Below, piece by piece: positions 36,617 to 45,029 of a DNA stretch of 64,000 bases. The DNA is from PXAP01 sp964421595 (GTDB taxonomy: Bacteria; Bacteroidota; Bacteroidia; Bacteroidales; PUMT01), in contig CAYQXY010000009.1 in the NCBI GenBank assembly GCA_964421595.1, forward strand, positions 62,001 to 126,000, written 5' to 3'. The position numbers and the translations under genes were made by a program. Numbering within the stretch: the first letter of the stretch is position 1; every line of letters starts with the position of its first letter. Below the pieces are notes generated by a model that was given only the letters and a program-made list of their open reading frames with translations, had not been told where the DNA came from and ran no database searches.

Positions 36617-37468
36617 ATGGACAGTGTTTTCATAGATGAGACATTTGATCTGAACCAGACAGGAAATTATCATATATCCATTCAGGCAGGCCTGGATGGA
36701 TATTCTTTTTCTGTACTTGACCCGGTCAGAAATAAGTATATACTTCTGAAGCATTATAAGCTTTCAGAAATCTCCGACATTACCCTGCTTGAAGATAAGA
36801 TTCATGAGATCCAGAAAAATGATGAGTTCCTTTCCAGGGAATACAAATCGGCCCTGTTCTCGTACCAGTCGCCTAAATACACCATTATACCGGGACCCCT
36901 CTTCAACAAGCAGAACCTCCGGTCCTATTTTGAATTCAACCAGCATCTGGACGACCTCGATGAGATTCACTACAACAAATTAAACAATACCGATGCATAC
37001 AACCTGTATATAATCCCATCAAGGCTGGCTTGTCTTGTAAAGAAGGCATTCGATAATGTACGCTATTATCACCAGGTGACCCCATTCATTGAGAACGGGT
37101 TAATGCAGTATGGAGGCAAGACATTCAGAAGATCGGTTCTGGTCAACCTATACGGGAAATATGCAGATGTAATTGTTGTTCAGGGTGAAAAACTAATACT
37201 AAGTAATACCTTCCCCTGGAAGACTGATCAGGATCTGGTTTATTTCATTCTGTATGTATACGAACAATTAAAGCTAAGCGGAGAAGATGTGCCGCTTGTT
37301 ATTTCAGGATCAATTAAAAAGAGATCGGAAGCATACGAACTGTTGAAGGTTTATATTAAGAAGGTCGGCTTTGAAAGCCGCAATGATACTTTTCAGTACA
37401 GCTATACATTAAATGACATTGATCTGCACTGGTTCACAAACCTTTTTAATCTGAAGCTGTGCGTGTAA
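36617..37468 (+). CDS. DUF3822 family protein (actin-like fold)
   Basis: This 283-residue cytoplasmic protein fits DUF3822, a Bacteroidetes family usually next to rsmD. From memory, a structure of a Bacteroides member was described as having an actin-like ATPase fold. Landmarks are YHISIQAGLDGYSFSVLD near the N-terminus, FRRSVLVNLYGKYADVIVV near residue 180 and VPLVISGSIKKRSEAY near 240. The ATG at 36617 is preferred to an upstream TTG because it lies just past the preceding stop codon. It is followed by rsmD after a 200-bp stretch of degenerate repeats. Function is not established. Confidence 0.8.
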   Translation: MDSVFIDETFDLNQTGNYHISIQAGLDGYSFSVLDPVRNKYILLKHYKLSEISDITLLEDKIHEIQKNDEFLSREYKSALFSYQSPKYTIIPGPLFNKQNLRSYFEFNQHLDDLDEIHYNKLNNTDAYNLYIIPSRLACLVKKAFDNVRYYHQVTPFIENGLMQYGGKTFRRSVLVNLYGKYADVIVVQGEKLILSNTFPWKTDQDLVYFILYVYEQLKLSGEDVPLVISGSIKKRSEAYELLKVYIKKVGFESRNDTFQYSYTLNDIDLHWFTNLFNLKLCV

Positions 37469-37680
37469 TTTAGTTAGATTTTCACTTCATCCTGAATAAT
37501 TCAGGTCAACCCTTGAGTCCGTAACTGTGCAGATAAATTTGTTTAGTAGTTCAATTTCACCTGAAGAATTCAGTTCATAAAAATTAAAAATATGAAACTG
37601 TGAGTATTTTAGTTTAACGGTTAAATTCATACTTAAGAAGGTTCATAAACATTTATATTCTGAAACTGTGCGTATAATAA
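37451..37680 (+). repeat. Four degenerate ~70-bp direct repeats, DUF3822-rsmD junction
   Basis: A short block containing aactgtg/gctgtg recurs with CTGTG at 37457, 37525, 37598 and 37666, spacings of 68, 73 and 68 bp. Each of the first three is followed by a diverged stretch with TAATTTAGTT-like and CCTGAATAATTCAG-like text. The first copy is the 3' end of the DUF3822 gene; the last contains the GTG start codon of rsmD. Confidence 0.65.
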
Positions 37681-38210
37681 GCGGTGTTTATAAAGGAAAG
37701 CGTCTTTATCCCGGAAAAAGTTTTAAGGCAAGGCCGACAACCGACTTTGCCAAAGAGAACCTGTTCAATGTATTAAGCAATTATTTCGATTTCGACGATC
37801 TTGAGGTGCTTGACCTTTTCAGCGGAACAGGAAGCATAAGCTATGAGTTCGCATCACGCGGATGCAAGTCGGTCGATTCGGTTGAAATAAACTCAAGGTA
37901 CCATGCATACATAACAAAGACGGCAGCAGAGCTCGGCCAGGACCAGATCAAAACCTACAGGGCCGACGCATTCAGATTTATAAAACACACCCCCCGCAAA
38001 TACAACCTGATCTTTGCCGATCCCCCATATGAAATGAAGGATATAGATCAGATACCTGTTATGGTATTTGAAAGTGACATTTTGCAGGAAGGCGGCTGGT
38101 TAATACTGGAACACGGCAAAGACAACGAATTCTCAAAGAATCCCAATTTCAGGGAGCTCAGAAAATACGGCAGCGTACATTTCAGTATATTCGAAAAAAA
38201 GAAAGAGTAG
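37668..38210 (+). CDS. rsmD: 16S rRNA guanine(966)-N2 methyltransferase
   Basis: RsmD methylates G966 of 16S rRNA with S-adenosylmethionine during 30S assembly. The N-terminus MRIISGVYKGKRLYPG is the family start, here from GTG. KARPTTDFAKENLFNVL follows. The AdoMet motif is VLDLFSGTGSISYEFASRG, and the catalytic FADPPYEM lies near residue 117. The length (180 residues) is normal. It follows DUF3822, as in many Bacteroidetes. The GTG start lies in the last of four degenerate repeats. Confidence 0.96.
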   Translation: MRIISGVYKGKRLYPGKSFKARPTTDFAKENLFNVLSNYFDFDDLEVLDLFSGTGSISYEFASRGCKSVDSVEINSRYHAYITKTAAELGQDQIKTYRADAFRFIKHTPRKYNLIFADPPYEMKDIDQIPVMVFESDILQEGGWLILEHGKDNEFSKNPNFRELRKYGSVHFSIFEKKKE

Positions 38211-38258
38211 TGGTTTAGCTTACTTTCGGCCCTGGTAAAAGTTGCGGTAGCATGATCA

Positions 38259-38397
38259 CTGTACTTTATTCCCATTTATACTATATCCTTGTTCCCGTTT
38301 TAGCTGCATTCCTGTTCCCATTTTACTGTATTCCTGTTCCCATTTATTCTGCATTCCTGTTCCCATTTAATCTGTATTATTTTTCCTGTTTTTATTG
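38259..38397 (+). repeat. Tandem repeat, about six units of 22-23 bp
   Basis: Units of the form CTGCATTCCTGTTCCCATTTTA repeat imperfectly between rsmD and tRNA-Asp. Two or three central units are nearly identical and the outer ones are diverged. It is a short minisatellite, and no gene is credible here. Confidence 0.8.
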
Positions 38398-38464
38398 TAG
38401 TGCAGTTCTCAACAGGCTAAAAGGACAAAAACGCAGAAAATTTTAAAAAAACTGATCCTTTATA

Positions 38465-38495
38465 TTTGGAAGAACAAAAATATCTCTTATTTTTG
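38465..38495 (+). promoter_or_regulatory. Bacteroidetes sigma-A promoter for tRNA-Asp
   Basis: TTTG at 38465-38468 and TATTTTTG at 38488-38495 are separated by 19 bp, an exact match to the phylum consensus. The predicted start near 38502 is about 40 nt before the tRNA. Confidence 0.8.
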
Positions 38496-38542
38496 CATCA
38501 CTAAAACGATCAGCAACAAGATCGCACGTTCTTAAAAACACT

Positions 38543-38619
38543 GGTCCGGTAGTTCAGTTGGTTAGAATACATGCCTGTCACGCATGGGGTCGCGAGTTCG
38601 AGTCTCGTCCGGACCGCCA
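38543..38619 (+). tRNA. tRNA-Asp (anticodon GTC)
   Basis: A 77-nt tRNA with all stems visible. The acceptor GGTCCGG pairs with CCGGACC, the discriminator is G and CCA is encoded. The anticodon GTC is at 38577-38579 in the loop CTGTCAC, with a T-arm of CGAGTTCGAGTCTCG type. The discriminator G and anticodon agree with aspartate identity. Confidence 0.97.
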
Positions 38620-38871
38620 ACTACAAAGCAAACCCTCTGATTATCAGGGGGTTTTGTCATTAACAACCAAATCGCCTCTTGGATTAACAACCAGCATTAA
38701 CAACCAAAGTGATTTATTGTTAGATAATATACATACCTCTCTGTAATCCCATTTTGTCACTTCCAATTTAATATTCATGCCTTCATTTCCATAACTGGAG
38801 CATATCTAACGAATTACCTTACCTGAAAGCTATAAATTACATGCCTCATGATATACGAAAATGACTCTTAA

Positions 38872-39067
38872 ACCCACAGCACTTATGAAGAGGGTTACGA
38901 CTTTTACAGTACCTACAAGTCAAGAGAAAATATTATTTTAAAATCGCATCTTTTTTTGGGTGATAAATTAGTAAGTGAAGCACTATTTCGATACGGATGA
39001 GGAGTATGCCGAGTTGTTGTTGAAAGCAGAGATTACTGAAGGAATATATAAACGTTATCTGAACTGA
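38872..39067 (+). pseudogene. Frameshifted gene remnant, unknown family
   Basis: One frame reads TYEEGYDFYSTYKSREN and continues to GDKLVSE at about 38973. A second frame then reads HYFDTDEEYAELLLKAEI and ends YKRYLN at a stop at 39065. Together they look like the C-terminal part of one protein broken by a frameshift. There is no start codon and an in-frame stop lies just upstream. I do not recognise the family. Confidence 0.45.
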
Positions 39068-39130
39068 AGACTTTGCCAATAGCTCATCTTTCGAAAACTG
39101 GGACTTTACAAATACATGGAAAATATCAAA
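39066..39130 (+). pseudogene. Remnant of GLUG-type surface protein repeat
   Basis: This short open stretch reads DFANSSSFENWDFTNTWKIS, the form of the repeat end found in GLUG/BspA-like secreted proteins. The frame breaks at a TAG where one base fewer would continue it to NSNDGI. It directly overlaps the start of the T9SS-domain gene and is probably its lost upstream part. Confidence 0.5.
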
Positions 39131-39640
39131 ATAGCAATGATGGGATTAGAAGAAAGATTATTTAAAGCAACTATTCCTGAGATTTCTGCAGTAAAAAGTA
39201 CGGCTATTGTTAGAAACAATTCTGTAACATTTAATATTAGCGGTGGTCAGACTCCTTATGAAATTTTTATTAATGATTATTTTTACTCTACTGACAAAAG
39301 TGTGTTAACAATTGACAATTTAAAGTTGGGCAATTACACAGCACTTGTTCGGGATAAGAATTTTTGTGCAGGTGAGGTGGCAATCAATTTTACCATAGAG
39401 GGTTTTCAAATATACCCTAATCCATCTGGTGGCTTAATTAACGTTTATTTTCCTACGGAAGGTGGGAATGACTATAAGGTGAAAATATTTTCAGCAAATG
39501 GTCAAACAGTTTTTAATGATGCTGTATTTATTGACGGTAATAGAATTAGTCTCGATGTAAGCTTCCTGGAGAAAGGAAACTATGTCTTCTATATTTATAA
39601 TAACGATTATAATAATTCCATGAAATTTATTATTCGATAA
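39116..39640 (+). CDS. T9SS sorting-domain protein, N-terminally truncated
   Basis: The C-terminal 80 residues form a type IX secretion sorting domain: FQIYPNPSGGLINVYFPTEGG, then VKIFSANGQTVFNDAV, ending NSMKFIIR. Before it lies a SprB-like repeat (FNISGGQTPYEIFINDYFYS to NYTALVRDKNFCAGEVAI, in parts). Proteins of this type are carried across the outer membrane and attached to the cell surface. There is no signal peptide, which such cargo needs, and the upstream sequence holds a GLUG-like remnant in a broken frame. The gene is therefore probably the surviving tail of a larger surface protein, not a working one. Confidence 0.75.
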   Translation: MENIKIAMMGLEERLFKATIPEISAVKSTAIVRNNSVTFNISGGQTPYEIFINDYFYSTDKSVLTIDNLKLGNYTALVRDKNFCAGEVAINFTIEGFQIYPNPSGGLINVYFPTEGGNDYKVKIFSANGQTVFNDAVFIDGNRISLDVSFLEKGNYVFYIYNNDYNNSMKFIIR

Positions 39641-39651
39641 TAAGATTTTCT

Positions 39652-40290
39652 ATGATTACACAAAGATTCATATTACTTCTTGGGATAAGTTTTCTATTGA
39701 GCATTTTTAGTTGCACGAAAGAAGAAAACCATGCACCCTCAAAGCCAACCTCAACAATAGGAACGGACAATACCTGTGAAGTTTTACGCCCTACTTTATC
39801 ATGGGCCTGCACTGATGAAGATGGCGATAAACTTTATTTCACATTAATGTTTGGAACATCTGAGGGTAGTTTATCAGAACTTACTACAGATCAATCTTCC
39901 TTTACATATACTTTTACTGAAGAATTGTTACCATCAACAAAATATTACTGGCAAATTATAGCAAGTGACGGACAAGATAAGACATCAGGAGATGTTTGGA
40001 AATTTAGTACTGTTAGTAATCCAATCGATGTTAGAGTACCATCAGTTCCTGTTTTAATATCACCACTAACTGAACAAGTGAGAGGGAGTATATTGTTCAA
40101 ATGGCAAGGTTCAGAAGATGATGCAACTGTGAATTACACTTTAACAATAAATGATGTCAACGTTATTGAAAACACGGTAGATACAACCTTTAATTTTGAA
40201 GTAATAGAAAATTTTAAATGGTTTGTTACAGCCTATGATGACCACGGAAACAGTTCGGAAAGTGAGCATGTTTCAGTTAAGGTAAAATGA
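39652..40290 (+). CDS. Lipoprotein with fibronectin III-like domains
   Basis: This 212-residue protein has a lipoprotein signal ending IFSC (Cys21). Two fibronectin-III-like domains follow, at about residues 33-125 (LSWACTDEDGDKLYFTLMFG, YYWQIIASDGQ) and 128-212 (PVLISPLTEQVRGSILFKWQG). Such proteins are usually surface or periplasmic adhesion or binding modules. It begins 11 bp after the T9SS-domain remnant and its stop touches a truncated oxidoreductase remnant. Codon use looks more A/T-rich than in neighbours, as does the T9SS gene. Confidence 0.8.
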   Translation: MITQRFILLLGISFLLSIFSCTKEENHAPSKPTSTIGTDNTCEVLRPTLSWACTDEDGDKLYFTLMFGTSEGSLSELTTDQSSFTYTFTEELLPSTKYYWQIIASDGQDKTSGDVWKFSTVSNPIDVRVPSVPVLISPLTEQVRGSILFKWQGSEDDATVNYTLTINDVNVIENTVDTTFNFEVIENFKWFVTAYDDHGNSSESEHVSVKVK

Positions 40291-40301
40291 GAAATGACCG
40301 G

Positions 40302-40611
40302 GTGGGGCAGGAAGAGACTCCCTTCCCCTACCGTGAAAAGCAATGGTATTTCGATATTACTCCACAAATGGTCGGATCCGGAAGAAACCGACCATCTGAT
40401 TGCATGGACCAGGTCATTTTGGATAGAAGTGGAACCTTTTACCCACGGGACTTCAGTAAACTGGCTTGCCGACGATGACGGTTTAGACCGGATAAAAGCG
40501 GCTTATGGGCCGAATTATTCCAAATTGGTCAAACTGAAGCACAAATATGATCCGGATAATTTATTCAGGTTAAACAATAATATTCTCCCCAGTTCAAATG
40601 GATTGAATTAA
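40302..40611 (+). pseudogene. 3' remnant of BBE-type FAD oxidoreductase
   Basis: The last 75 codons match the C-terminus of berberine-bridge-enzyme-like oxidoreductases: KWSDPEETDHLIAWTRSFW, then IKAAYGPNYSKLVKLKHKYDPDNLFRLN in parts. The upstream piece TPFPYREKQWYFDI is in a different frame, so there is a frameshift near 40350. The FAD-binding half is missing. It is a broken remnant. A complete relative (different subfamily) is at 48073-49461. Confidence 0.85.
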
Positions 40612-40792
40612 TAAGTTTTTGCCTGTAGTGCAATATGAGGATGATATATTAACACTCCGTATGTCCATATCATGCTTCCGATGCCAAAACATTTACCCGG
40701 TAAGGATTAGAGGGAATAGTGTTTTTCTCCATCAAATCCTCCTTCGCACACTTGATTGACTATTGTATATAAAAAATTACGATGTTGCATGT

Positions 40793-41107
40793 TTAATAGT
40801 TAACATCTGCTCCGCCGGGGTGTTTAAAACTTCCCTCCGCGACTTCCACATCTTCTTTTGCATCATAGTATTTCTCTTTTCCCTTGTCAGCTAATTTTTC
40901 AGCATCTTCTTTAGTTCTTTTAAATTTACTTTTAAGCGAATCACGTAGTTGATGATACTTTGATTTTAGTCCACCAGCATAATCATCGGCTTTATGCCTG
41001 ATATGTTTGCGGGTTGTTGAACCTTTTTCAGGTGCGAATAAAATAGCTGCTATTGCACCACTGGCAAGTCCTGCCAATGCTCCTAATATTACTTTGCCTG
41101 CTTTCAT
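40793..41107 (-). CDS. YtxH domain protein
   Basis: This 104-residue protein has an N-terminal hydrophobic segment with GALAGLASGAIAAILFAPEKG, the hallmark of the YtxH family, then a Lys/Asp/Glu-rich helical region (LRDSLKSKFKRTKEDAEKLADKG). Members are small membrane-attached proteins often induced by stress; the function is not well defined. The ATG at 41107 is directly at the start of the hydrophobic segment. It stands alone on the minus strand. Confidence 0.88.
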   Translation of the reverse strand: MKAGKVILGALAGLASGAIAAILFAPEKGSTTRKHIRHKADDYAGGLKSKYHQLRDSLKSKFKRTKEDAEKLADKGKEKYYDAKEDVEVAEGSFKHPGGADVNY

Positions 41108-41214
41108 ATTAAATTTTGTTTTGTGCCCACCAATCTACCCAAAAGGGAGGCTGATGAAGCTGATTAAGATAAATGCTATGTATATGAATATTTAATTCAG
41201 ATGAATTTTAATTT

Positions 41215-41451
41215 TTATTTATTGATTTTGTTCTTGATTGAAATGGCTTCAATTTCATCTTCAATAACTGACCAACTCATAACCCTATTTTCAGGAAGTG
41301 TTGCTTCATTTACTTTTGCTTTACGATCGGCACTTAATGCCATGTTGTCCTTTTGAACAGATTCAACGGTTCTGTGTGTACCATTCCAAGGTCTATGGTC
41401 GATAATTATATTACAAAGGTCATAAACATATAATGGAGTATCATTACACAA
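41215..41451 (-). CDS. Small hypothetical protein or gene remnant
   Basis: This 78-residue frame opens with a TTG and shows no Shine-Dalgarno sequence. Its translation (YDLCNIIIDHRPWNGTHRT, SADRKAKVNEATLPENRVM) looks like real protein but I know no matching family. Stops cut the frame upstream. It is more likely the 3' end of a lost gene than a complete small gene. The decarboxylase gene ends 87 bp upstream on the same strand. Confidence 0.35.
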   Translation of the reverse strand: MCNDTPLYVYDLCNIIIDHRPWNGTHRTVESVQKDNMALSADRKAKVNEATLPENRVMSWSVIEDEIEAISIKNKINK

Positions 41452-41537
41452 TTTTGGGAAGTATTTGCATGATTACTCATTCTTATCTGAATCTGAAGAA
41501 AAAATATATATGCCTGATAATGTTTTTGGGTTGTGTA

Positions 41538-42965
41538 CTATATATCTTTTTGAAAATCCTTAAGGTCAAATTTATCTTTTGATGTCTCAAGACTCAAATT
41601 AACGGAGAGTTCGAACAGATGCGCCTGCGTTTCAAAAAAGTGCATCATGTAGCCGGCAGTATTGACAAACCCAATGATATCGCCAACTTGTGGCAGGTTT
41701 GGCAGGGTTATTTTCCGCATGAGCACAATATCCTGTTCAAGGCAATAGGCTCCGGTGAAGTACACTTCTACAGGGTGGTCTGGCGCAGGGACAAATGCGG
41801 TTAATGGATCCAGTAAAAAATCGGCACTGGAGCTTTTTAACTGGCTCATGTTCATTTCAAGGCCGACAAGCCACCTGCCCCGCATATCCTTTTTACGGAA
41901 CACAATCCTGGCAAGGGTCATGCCGACTTGATTAAGTAAGGAACGCCCCGGTTCCATTCGTATTTCTATATCTTTGCCCAGGAGTAATTCAGATACACTT
42001 GCCTTGTTTTCATAGCGAAAGTTCAGGACTTTCTCAAGGAATTTGTCACCGTTTTCTTCATTGTAAAAAGGATAGGTTGCCAGGGCTCCCTGTAGTTTAC
42101 TATCGATTATTTGATATCCAAGTCCGTCATTGTTAAAAGTTATCTCCTCACGTTCTCCTTTGACCGCTTTTTTCAGTTCCTCATGGAAAGTTTCCCACTC
42201 GTTTTTAGATTGCAGGTAATTAGTCAGTATCCCACCGCCTATGTCAATAAACTGCGTAGTGAATCCGTGGACTTTGAGTTTTTCTGCCAGAAAAATGCAC
42301 TGGGTTAACGCTGCCCCCCGTTCTTCAGGAGAATAGCCATTCAGGTGAAAATGCAATCCTCTGTAGTTAAAGTTTGAATATGTCCCTTTCGGGGAACAGG
42401 TAGTAGCAATAAACGATTCCACCTCGTCAATATCAAAACCAAACCGACTGTAGAGTTTTTCCGTATCGGTATAAAACCCGCTGACTCGGAAACCTGCCGG
42501 AGTCTGTTTGTCAAGTTTTCTGGCAATGCTGTTCAGTAAATCGCATTCATCCTGGTTGTCAAGAATTACCAGTACATTATTTTTCACTGCCACTTCCAGC
42601 AGTTTTTCTGTCTTTATAGCAGCTGTTACCACCAGTTGTTCAGGTTTCATTCCGGCTTCAAGTGCTTGCATCAATTCCCTGACGCTGGCAGTATCGACGC
42701 CAATTCCGTTTTCTTTGGCACGTTTAACTACACTTTTGCTTTTGTTTGCCTTGTGGGCATAATATAACTGGTGTGGTATTCGGTGTTTTTCAAACACCTT
42801 CCGGAACATATGAATATTCTTGTCTAATACAGGCAGATAATGGATGTTTACTGGTGATCCATAAGCTTCAAAGAGTGAGTCCAGAAGTTTTCTGTCCTTC
42901 ATGAGTTTTGGCATCCAGTCACTTAGCAGAGGCGAAAGGGACGGGAGCTTGTTTGTTGATTTCAT
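41538..42965 (-). CDS. Fold-type III PLP decarboxylase (DAP/ornithine decarboxylase-like)
   Basis: This enzyme belongs to the group 4 decarboxylases (alanine-racemase fold) with diaminopimelate, ornithine and SbnH-like decarboxylases. The PLP lysine is in LYYAHKANKSKSVV (Lys near residue 72). HFHLNGYSPEERGAAL and FIDIGGGILTNYLQ bind the phosphate, and EMEPGRSL is matched by IRMEPGRSLLNQ near residue 330. The second-subunit Cys region is VYFTGAYCLEQDI. The gene overlaps the 3' end of the FAD/NAD(P)-binding gene by about 47 bases, so their translation is coupled. In NGR234 rhizobium similar proteins (Y4yA) lie in a siderophore-type cluster. The substrate is unknown. Confidence 0.87.
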   Translation of the reverse strand: MKSTNKLPSLSPLLSDWMPKLMKDRKLLDSLFEAYGSPVNIHYLPVLDKNIHMFRKVFEKHRIPHQLYYAHKANKSKSVVKRAKENGIGVDTASVRELMQALEAGMKPEQLVVTAAIKTEKLLEVAVKNNVLVILDNQDECDLLNSIARKLDKQTPAGFRVSGFYTDTEKLYSRFGFDIDEVESFIATTCSPKGTYSNFNYRGLHFHLNGYSPEERGAALTQCIFLAEKLKVHGFTTQFIDIGGGILTNYLQSKNEWETFHEELKKAVKGEREEITFNNDGLGYQIIDSKLQGALATYPFYNEENGDKFLEKVLNFRYENKASVSELLLGKDIEIRMEPGRSLLNQVGMTLARIVFRKKDMRGRWLVGLEMNMSQLKSSSADFLLDPLTAFVPAPDHPVEVYFTGAYCLEQDIVLMRKITLPNLPQVGDIIGFVNTAGYMMHFFETQAHLFELSVNLSLETSKDKFDLKDFQKDI

Positions 42966-44712
42966 CTGTACGATCAATTAAATGTTGGATTACCGTATGC
43001 GCCCATGGACCTGCAAAATTGTTACGGGTGCGGGACAGGGTGTCGTTATCGTGAACAATACCTTCTGTAGGTGTGCCGTAAAGCGTAATATTTTCATGGA
43101 TTCCCTGCGTGTTAATCAGATTGCCGTTACGGTTGATTTCTAATGTGCCAGGAGTATAACTACTACTTTTGCCCTTGTTTATATAGGGTCGTGCCAACCG
43201 GTTTTCACATAGGTTGGTGAATAAGCCCGTAGTTTCATTTTCCATCGAGTTTTTGGGAATACGGGCATCAACAAGTACATTACAGTAAATTTCGGAAATG
43301 TCATTGCTGAGCCTAAAGCCACTTTCGCCTGGTTCAACAGAGGGATTTTTAGCAAATTGAAAATCTATGATTCCGGCATTTGCCAGGGCGATAATTTTTT
43401 GGAGGTTAACGGGAGGTGGTCCAAAGGCAATGCGGTTCAGTTTTCCTGAATAGTTACGATCAAACTCCTGATGCGATTCAGCATCCAGTCCGCTGAAAGA
43501 ATAGATTTCATTAAATATGGGACTTATCCTTCTCCATACTGCGGCAGCACGTAATTGAGCCTCGTTCACTATATGACGTCTTACTTCTATAAAGTCAGTA
43601 ATGTATTTTAGAATATTATGATGAATGCTTAATGCGGGATTGAATTCCGGTTCTACCATTCTCTCCAATGAAAAACTTTCATGCCCAGGATACTTTTGAT
43701 GGAAAGTGTATATTTGGCTTGTAACTTCATTATAATCAGGGTGATACCTAAGCACCTCCTTTTTATGCAGGAATAAGGTCTTGTAGTAGGCATATTCCAT
43801 ATCCCGGGTTATGAACGGAAGTATTGCATTTTTAAAACTTAATTTCCTGTTATTGGAGTAAGTGAACCTTTTTACATAAAGTTCAGGCTCATCATCCAAC
43901 TCAAAATCATATTTGGGCATCATTGGCCAGCCGGATTTTGAAAATGGGAAAATACGTTTCGGTTCCTTACCAGATTCTTTGTAGATCAATTTTCCATTAC
44001 CGGATTCATTGAAAAATCCTCCTTTCCCTTCGGTTAGGGCCAATACCGCATCTATAAAGGTTAAACCCATTCCCTTTACAGCAACAGTATTTCGCTGGGT
44101 CACCCCACTTAAATTTTCTTGCACAGGATAGATAAATGGGACTGTTTTATAGGTTGTTTTTGTTGTTTGTTTATGACGCTGATGCCCGGTTGATATCAGG
44201 ATGTGTTGAAAGCCGGTCAGACGGCATGTTTTTCCCCGCTGCACAGAACCGATGGAATAGCGATCGTCCTTTTTTTCAATAGAATGAACTTCAGCGATAT
44301 GTTGCTTAAGGATGACGTTTTCCGGGAGACTCTGGCAGAGTTGGGAGAAACCATCTTCCAGGTAGCATCCAACCGCGGCCCTTGATGCATATAACGAGCC
44401 AATTTCATCAAGGTGCGTGTGCTTCTCCAGTGCTATGTATTCTGAAAAACTTAAGGGATGTTTGACTACAGGAGGCGGCGATTCTGCAGTCCACATATTA
44501 ATAAATTTATTAGCAAAATTCATTAGCAAATAACCGGGCTGATCGCTTCTATATATGTCACCAGAACCCATGAACCTCGTTTTATTGAAAAGGTGGATTT
44601 CCACTTTTTCCTTTACGGGATTTGCTTCTAATTGGGCGAGTATCCGTTCAAAACCATACATACCCTTAGGTCCCAGGCCTACGATTGCTATTTTAAAAGG
44701 AGGGCTTTTCAT
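42919..44712 (-). CDS. FAD/NAD(P)-binding protein
   Basis: This 597-residue protein is a flavin-dependent oxidoreductase-like protein with a Rossmann loop IAIVGLGPKGMYGFERI at residues 9-25 (the FAD/NAD(P)-binding, NAD_binding_9 type). GSGDIYRSDQPGYLLMNFANKFINMW follows, in parts, and HILISTGHQRH near residue 172 is the second nucleotide site. VKGMGLTFIDAVLALTEGKGG near 208 is a conserved block. It lies between the SbnA-like synthase (317 bp upstream, with a dispersed element) and the PLP decarboxylase (overlapping), on the same strand. It may oxidise the amino-acid intermediate made by the synthase, as SbnB does in staphyloferrin B synthesis; that is inference. Confidence 0.85.
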   Translation of the reverse strand: MKSPPFKIAIVGLGPKGMYGFERILAQLEANPVKEKVEIHLFNKTRFMGSGDIYRSDQPGYLLMNFANKFINMWTAESPPPVVKHPLSFSEYIALEKHTHLDEIGSLYASRAAVGCYLEDGFSQLCQSLPENVILKQHIAEVHSIEKKDDRYSIGSVQRGKTCRLTGFQHILISTGHQRHKQTTKTTYKTVPFIYPVQENLSGVTQRNTVAVKGMGLTFIDAVLALTEGKGGFFNESGNGKLIYKESGKEPKRIFPFSKSGWPMMPKYDFELDDEPELYVKRFTYSNNRKLSFKNAILPFITRDMEYAYYKTLFLHKKEVLRYHPDYNEVTSQIYTFHQKYPGHESFSLERMVEPEFNPALSIHHNILKYITDFIEVRRHIVNEAQLRAAAVWRRISPIFNEIYSFSGLDAESHQEFDRNYSGKLNRIAFGPPPVNLQKIIALANAGIIDFQFAKNPSVEPGESGFRLSNDISEIYCNVLVDARIPKNSMENETTGLFTNLCENRLARPYINKGKSSSYTPGTLEINRNGNLINTQGIHENITLYGTPTEGIVHDNDTLSRTRNNFAGPWAHTVIQHLIDRTDEINKQAPVPFASAK

Positions 44713-44782
44713 CTGTATAAAACAGATTAATAAAATTAATAATCAGTTAATTTTGCTTAGCAGGCAATTCATATAGATTATT

Positions 44783-45020
44783 TCAATTCCGATGTTTCAC
44801 CCATGCTTTATACTTGTACTTGTATGTGCCCTTGCCAATGGGTGAATAATTCGAATAATGTGTTGTTATGATATTCATTATGAGCAAGTTGTTAATCACA
44901 ATAAGTGGTTGCCACGAATGGATCATCCATGCTTTGGCCGGCTCTACATGCCATACAAAATTCTTTTAGCAATATTGGCCAAATATAGAATTCATTTCTT
45001 TTTGTGTACCCTGGCACATG
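44783..45020 (-). repeat. Dispersed element, copies within SbnA-FAD gap
   Basis: On the minus strand this gap contains three blocks related to 52611-52672: CAGGGTACACAAAAAG at 45013-44993, AAGCATGGATGATCC through GTGGCAACCAC at 44935-44891, and GTATAAAGCATGGGTGA at 44812-44796. The first two are separated by about 57 bp of other sequence. No gene is present in the gap. Confidence 0.55.
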
Positions 45021-45029
45021 GATGATTCA

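Noticed and set aside
38558..38746. Open frame covering the tRNA-Asp
   Set aside because: It runs through the tRNA and its flanks; chance frame.
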